Positions 53,601 through 59,600 of a stretch of DNA of 64,000 nucleotides are shown one piece after another. Position 1 is the stretch's first letter, and each line of letters begins with the position of its first letter. A model generated the notes under the pieces. It had not been told where the DNA came from, ran no database searches, and saw only the letters and a list, made by a program, of their open reading frames with translations. Source of the DNA: Topomyia yanbarensis (taxonomy: Eukaryota > Arthropoda > Insecta > Diptera > Culicidae); NCBI RefSeq assembly GCF_030247195.1, contig NC_080672.1, positions 5,456,001 to 5,520,000 of the forward strand. The letters run 5' to 3'. Position numbers and translations under genes: made by a program.

Positions 53601-56600
53601 GTTCCTCTTAGTCAGCGGTTCTCAACCTTTTCCGTACCATGAACCCCTTAGAAATCATCCTGGGTTGCTGCGGACCCCACGGAAAAACTTCGATTTTGTA
53701 TGCTATCAATATGTCATTTTCAGTTTATTAGGAAACAAGACTTGAAATTTCAATCTGCGCTCGCAAAATATATTTTTCTTCGCGGACCCCCAGCAACGAC
53801 CCCACGGCCCCTTAGGGGTCCGCGGACCCCAGGTTGAGAATCACTGCTTTTAGTCATAATAAAACTTAATTTATCGCATCTTGTTTTTCGGGATCTATTC
53901 TTAGTTTTAAAATAATCACATCATAGAATGAGTCGCAAGATTTTTCGCCTTTTATAGAGGATGGTATTGGTTGTGTATCGGTCCACGCGTTAATCGATAT
54001 CTAGACTCGTGAGGGTGGAGCCATCTTGCTGGTGTCAGTAAAAGATTATTGTATTGCCTACAACAATATCAAAGAGCGATGAAGTCACAAAAAACCACCT
54101 GAGGGTATTATTAAACTTCTTACGCAGTAGTGTCTATGCAAAGCTAACTCAAACACAGTTCAATCACTTTTCAAATGGTTTTCCGTCTTTAACTTGTAGA
54201 CTGTAAAGTTATCTAATAAATTAATTACTCTTGGTTTTTTTAAATTATTTTTATGTGGTATTGGCCGTTGGTTTTCGGCTACCAGCCGCTGCCGTGATCA
54301 TTGCTTCACTGGGTGTTCTGGTTGTTGGTTTCGAGATACTAGGCGCAGTAGATCTTGTCAAAAACAACGCAAAATAACGTTTGATCAATTTAATATACCC
54401 TCAAAATCTTGATGTATAGCGCAAAAATATTATTTTTGGGGCTTTCGGTACTAAAAAATTAGGTACGCTGACGTTTTCGACAAATTTTCAATTTGGAAAG
54501 AATACTGGATAGACCTCTAAAACAGTATGCTACGGCTTTGGGACAACAATGAAAATTTTCGATTGCATTTTGCAATTTCTTCATGCAAAGTTTAAAAAAT
54601 CCAACATTTCTAAAGAAAAGCGAATTTGTTTAACAAAAATTTAAAGAGAAGATTTAATTCGATAACTGACGACCTACTTAATATCAAAATGGATTAAAAA
54701 ATGTATGAGTTATTCAATTTTTCCGGATTTAGAAACTTGCTCGCATAAACTTTCAAGGGAACGGTCCCATATAAAATTTTCAAAAAATCGAATGATTTCT
54801 TATTCATTTAAAAGTTTGTGTGTAAACTTTTAAATTAAAATTGGAAAAAAATAAGATATTATTATAGAATTCCACATTCGCGATTAAGTCACACTAACCC
54901 CTTAAGAGTTCATGCGAGCAAATTTCTAATTTGGCAAAAAAAAATAAAATCTCAAATGATTTTTATGATAAACAGGTCTTTAGATGCGGAACTAAATATC
55001 TTCTTTAAGTTTTTTTCAAAACGAAGACTACTTTGTATATAAATGTTGAGCAATTTCCATATTTTTGATGAATGAAATGATGAATAAACTGAATGAGCTG
55101 AATGAGCTGAATGAGCTGAATGAGCTGAATGAGCTGAATGAGCTGAATGAGCTGAATGAGCTGAATGAGCTGAATGAGCTGAATGAGCTGAATGAGCTGA
55201 ATGAGCTGAATGAGCTGAATGAGCCGAATGAGCTGAATGAGCTGAATGAGCTGAATGAGCTGAATGAGCTGAATGAGCTGAATGAGCTGAATGAGCTGAA
55301 TGAGCTGAATGAGCTGAATGAGCTGAATGAGCTGAATGAGCTGAATGAGCTGAATGAGCTGAATGAGCTGAATGAGCTGAATGAGCTGAATGAGCTGAAT
55401 GAGCTGAACGAGCTGAATGAGCTGAATGAGCTGAATGAGCTGAATGAGCTGAATGAGCTGAATGAGCTGAATGAGCTGAATGAGCTGAATGAGCTGAATG
55501 AGCTGAATGAGCTGAATGAGCTGAATGAGCTGAATGAGCTGAATGAGCTGAATGAGCTGAATGAGCTGAATGAGCTGAATGAGCTGAATGAGCTGAATGA
55601 GCCGAATGAGCCGAATGAGCTGAATGGGCTGAATGAGCTGAATGAGCTGAATGAGCTGAATGAGCTGAATGAGCTGAATGAGCTGAATGAGCTAAATGAG
55701 CTGAATGAGCTGAATGAGCTGAATGAGCTGAATGAGCTGAATGAGCTGAATGAGCTGAATGAACTGAGTGGACTGAGTGAACTGAGTGAACTGAGTGAAC
55801 TGAGTGAACTGAGTGAACTGAGTGAACTGAGTGAACTGAGTGAACTGAGTGAACTGAGTGAACTGAGTGAACTGAGTGAACTGAGTGAACTGAGTGAACT
55901 GAGTGAACTGAGTGAACTGAGTGAACTGAGTGAACTGAGTGAACTGAGTGAACTGAGTGAACTGAGTGAACTGAGTGAACTGAGTGAACTGAGTGAACTG
56001 AGTGAACTGAGTGAACTGAGTGAACTGAGTGAACTGAGTGAACTGAGTGAACTGAGTGAACTGAGTGAACTGAGTGAACTGAGTGAACTGAGTGAACTGA
56101 GTGAACTGAGTGAACTGAGTGAACTGAGTGAACTGAGTGAACTGAGTGAACTGAGTGAACTGAGTGAACTGAGTGAACTGAGTGAACTGAGTGAACTGAG
56201 TGAACTGAGTGAACTGAGTGAACTGAGTGAACTGAGTGAACTGAGTGAACTGAGTGAACTGAGTGAACTGAGTGAACTGAGTGAACTGAGCGAACTGAGC
56301 GAACTGAGCGAACTGAGCGAACTGAGCGAACTGAGCGAACTGAGCGAACTGAGCGAACTGAGCGAACTGAGCGAACTGAGCGAACTGAGCGAACTGAGCG
56401 AACTGAGCGAACTGAGCGAACTGAGCGAACTGAGCGAACTGAGCGAACTGAGCGAACTGAGCGAACTGAGCGAACTGAGCGAACTGAGCGAACTGAGCGA
56501 ACTGAGCGAACTGAGCGAACTGAGCGAACTGAGCGAACTGAGCGAACTGAGCGAACTGAGCGAACTGAGCGAACTGAGCGAACTGAGCGAACTGAGCGAA

Positions 56601-59600
56601 CTGAGCGAACTGAGCGAACTGAGCGAACTGAGCGAACTGAGCGAACTGAGCGAACTGAGCGAACTGAGCGAACTGAGCGAACTGAGCGAACTGAGCGAAC
56701 TGAGCGAACTGAGCGAACTGAGCGAACTGAGCGAACTGAGCGAACTGAGCGAACTGAGCGAACTGAGCGAACTGAGCGAACTGAGCGAACTGAGCGAACT
56801 GAGCGAACTGAGCGAACTGAGCGAACTGAGCGAACTGAGCGAACTGAGCGAACTGAGCGAACTGAGCGAACTGAGCGAACTGAGCGAACTGAGCGAACTG
56901 AGCGAACTGAGCGAACTGAGCGAACTGAGTGAACTGAGTGAACTGAGTGAACTGAGTGAACTGAGTGAACTGAGTGAACTGAGTGAACTGAGTGAACTGA
57001 GTGAACTGAGTGAACTGAGTGAACTGAGTGAACTGAGTGAACTGAGTGAACTGAGCGAACTGAGCGAACTGAGCGAACTGAGCGAACTGAGCGAACTGAG
57101 CGAACTGAGCGAACTGAGCGAACTGAGCGAACTGAGCGAACTGAGCGAACTGAGCGAACTGAGCGAACTGAACGAACTGAGCGAACTGAGCGAACTGAGC
57201 GAACTGAGTGAACTGAGTGAACTGAGTGAACTGAGTGAACTGAGTGAACTGAGTGAACTGAGCGAACTGAGCGAACTGAGCGAACTGAGCGAACTGAGCG
57301 AACTGAGCGAACTGGGCGAACTGAGCGAACTGAGCGAACTGAGCGAACTGAGCGAACTGAGCGAACTGAGCGAACTGAGTGAACTGAGTGAACTGAGTGA
57401 ACTGAGTGAACTGAGTGAACTGACTGAACTGACTGAACTAAATGAAATGAATGAGTAAACAAAACGAATAGAATTTATAAAATAAATAAAAAAAACGAAA
57501 ATAAGCAGAACAAAATGAATTAAATGATTCAAATAAAAATCAAACGATGTCAAAAAGTTATAAATCAATAGAAGAAAAATTTGCCTCGAATAAATAATTT
57601 GGATGAAATTAATAAAACAGTTGACTGAAAAAACAGTCAAATTATTAAAATCAAGAAACTGAATAAAATGCATGAAATGAAAACAGTGAGTCAAATAAGT
57701 TGAATGAATCATGAATAAAATGCATGAAAAGAATAAACAGATCAGAGTGAATACAAAGAATGAAACGAATAAAATAGATACAATCAAATGAACAAAATGA
57801 ATAAAAAGAATGCTGAATTAAATAAACAACTGAAATTTAATATTAATATATTTTTTTGTCAAATTTGCAAAATGAATAAAATAAGACGAATGTTCCATGG
57901 ATTTTCCATGAAATGAAGAAACTGAAAAAATAGTATAAAATGAAATTAAAAAAAAATTTAAAAAAATTAAATTAATGAACCGGATTGCACGAATATGAGA
58001 ACCATTGTTTAATAAAGTTATGAAATATATTGAAAAACCCATTTTTAGAAAAATGACTAATTAATATACAATGGACTTGTTAGGGTTTGCATTCTTTTTT
58101 GTTTTCACTATTCCTTTTTCGATCTTCTTTTCGTGATGGCGTCGTTTAAGATGATCTGGTGTTTTTACTTTATTTATGGACCTTAGGACCTTAGGAACTG
58201 TTCGTGCATGTCGAAAAATCCATCGTTCAACAATAGTTTCATCGAGGCCCAAAACCGTGGTAGCCATCATCTGCAACTGGCTCCAGGTGACAACATATAA
58301 AAAGGGGCGCCGTCCTTGGTCGCGCCTCTTAGTCCTTAGCTGTTCGGAAAACGTCAAAACGGTCAACATACATACGGACTGCGAGTGTTCGCGATTTCAA
58401 CCCGAATTATTGTTAAAGAAAAGAAGTGAAATCATTTTAAAGTAGTGTATTATACAGCCATAACCTGAATAGTGGTCGCAGCGGCAAAGTTTCCCCTTAC
58501 AAAAAAGTAGTGTATTATAATTAAATAAATCTAGTTTGTAGTGTAATTAAGTAAGAATGAAGCTTAAATAAAGTGCATGAGCTGTGAGACCCTCTTGCTG
58601 TTTTGAGTTTTAATAGCTTTAAAATCAAACTAAATTATGTACATAATACATTTGAAAAGATATTCAATTCTTGTTCTTCTATGCTAAACAAAACGGCGAA
58701 TAATCATTTTATACACTTTACCTACTTCGTATCGTACTATTTTAAGTTTATGAAATTTATTTCTCTACCTGACGACAAAACAGATGATTCCAAACTTGAC
58801 AGACTTTGTAGAACAACATATAAATGGGCTACTACAATAACGTTCTGTGAAATGTTCTGCACGATGAATATTTTAGAAGATGATTTGCAATTTTCCTCGT
58901 AGGATCCAACGTGTCTCGCGTTGGATTGGCTCGCGAGCCGTTTTTTTGCCGCGAGAGAAATAACCGCTTCTGTTACGCAAAAACTAAGGAAATGGGTCAT
59001 ACAAACCAGACACATCCAATTAGTCACGTTTTCGGGGTAAAGTATATTTACAAACGTGCTGCTACAAAACATGTATGATGGAGCGACTATTGACCTTTTG
59101 CCTTTTTATATGGGAAAGGTTTATTTGACTTGTGATTGAGAGCTGTGAACTGAAATCTACACTCCATATTTTTTTATATTTTAATCAAACGAAATAATAA
59201 GTAAATAAATAATAATAAATGAAAGTTTTCATTGATTTGTGATACAGTACAATTCCTTTCCTATTTCCAGTAAACTCAGCCAACGGCGCTGCTCAGCGGT
59301 TCGAAAATCAGATGTTGTTTGCTACATGTGTAACACAAGCATCAAACTCGAGGATAGCAACAGGTGAGTCTTGAGAATAGTTTCGTTCAATTAATTCAAC
59401 TAATTAAATTAATTTAATTCACTTCATAACCAACCTAAAAAGGTTATAATATGTCTCTTCGATTTCGTTAGTTTTTGTTATGTTTCTCGGGCGATACAGC
59501 GAAATTATTTTAATAAACTTGAATAATATTCGTGGCTCTTACAATTAATAACCATTTAATTTTTACAGTTTCGCAACGTGTCGTGGCTGCGAGAAACTAG

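Noticed and set aside
54952..57787. ORFs of 797-919 codons on both strands
   Set aside because: They are produced by the 9-bp tandem array, whose period keeps any stop-free frame open; the peptides are pure tripeptide repeats.
58061..58369. 102-codon minus frame with a lysine-rich tail
   Set aside because: Overlaps a TATA/initiator segment on + and shows no recognisable domain.
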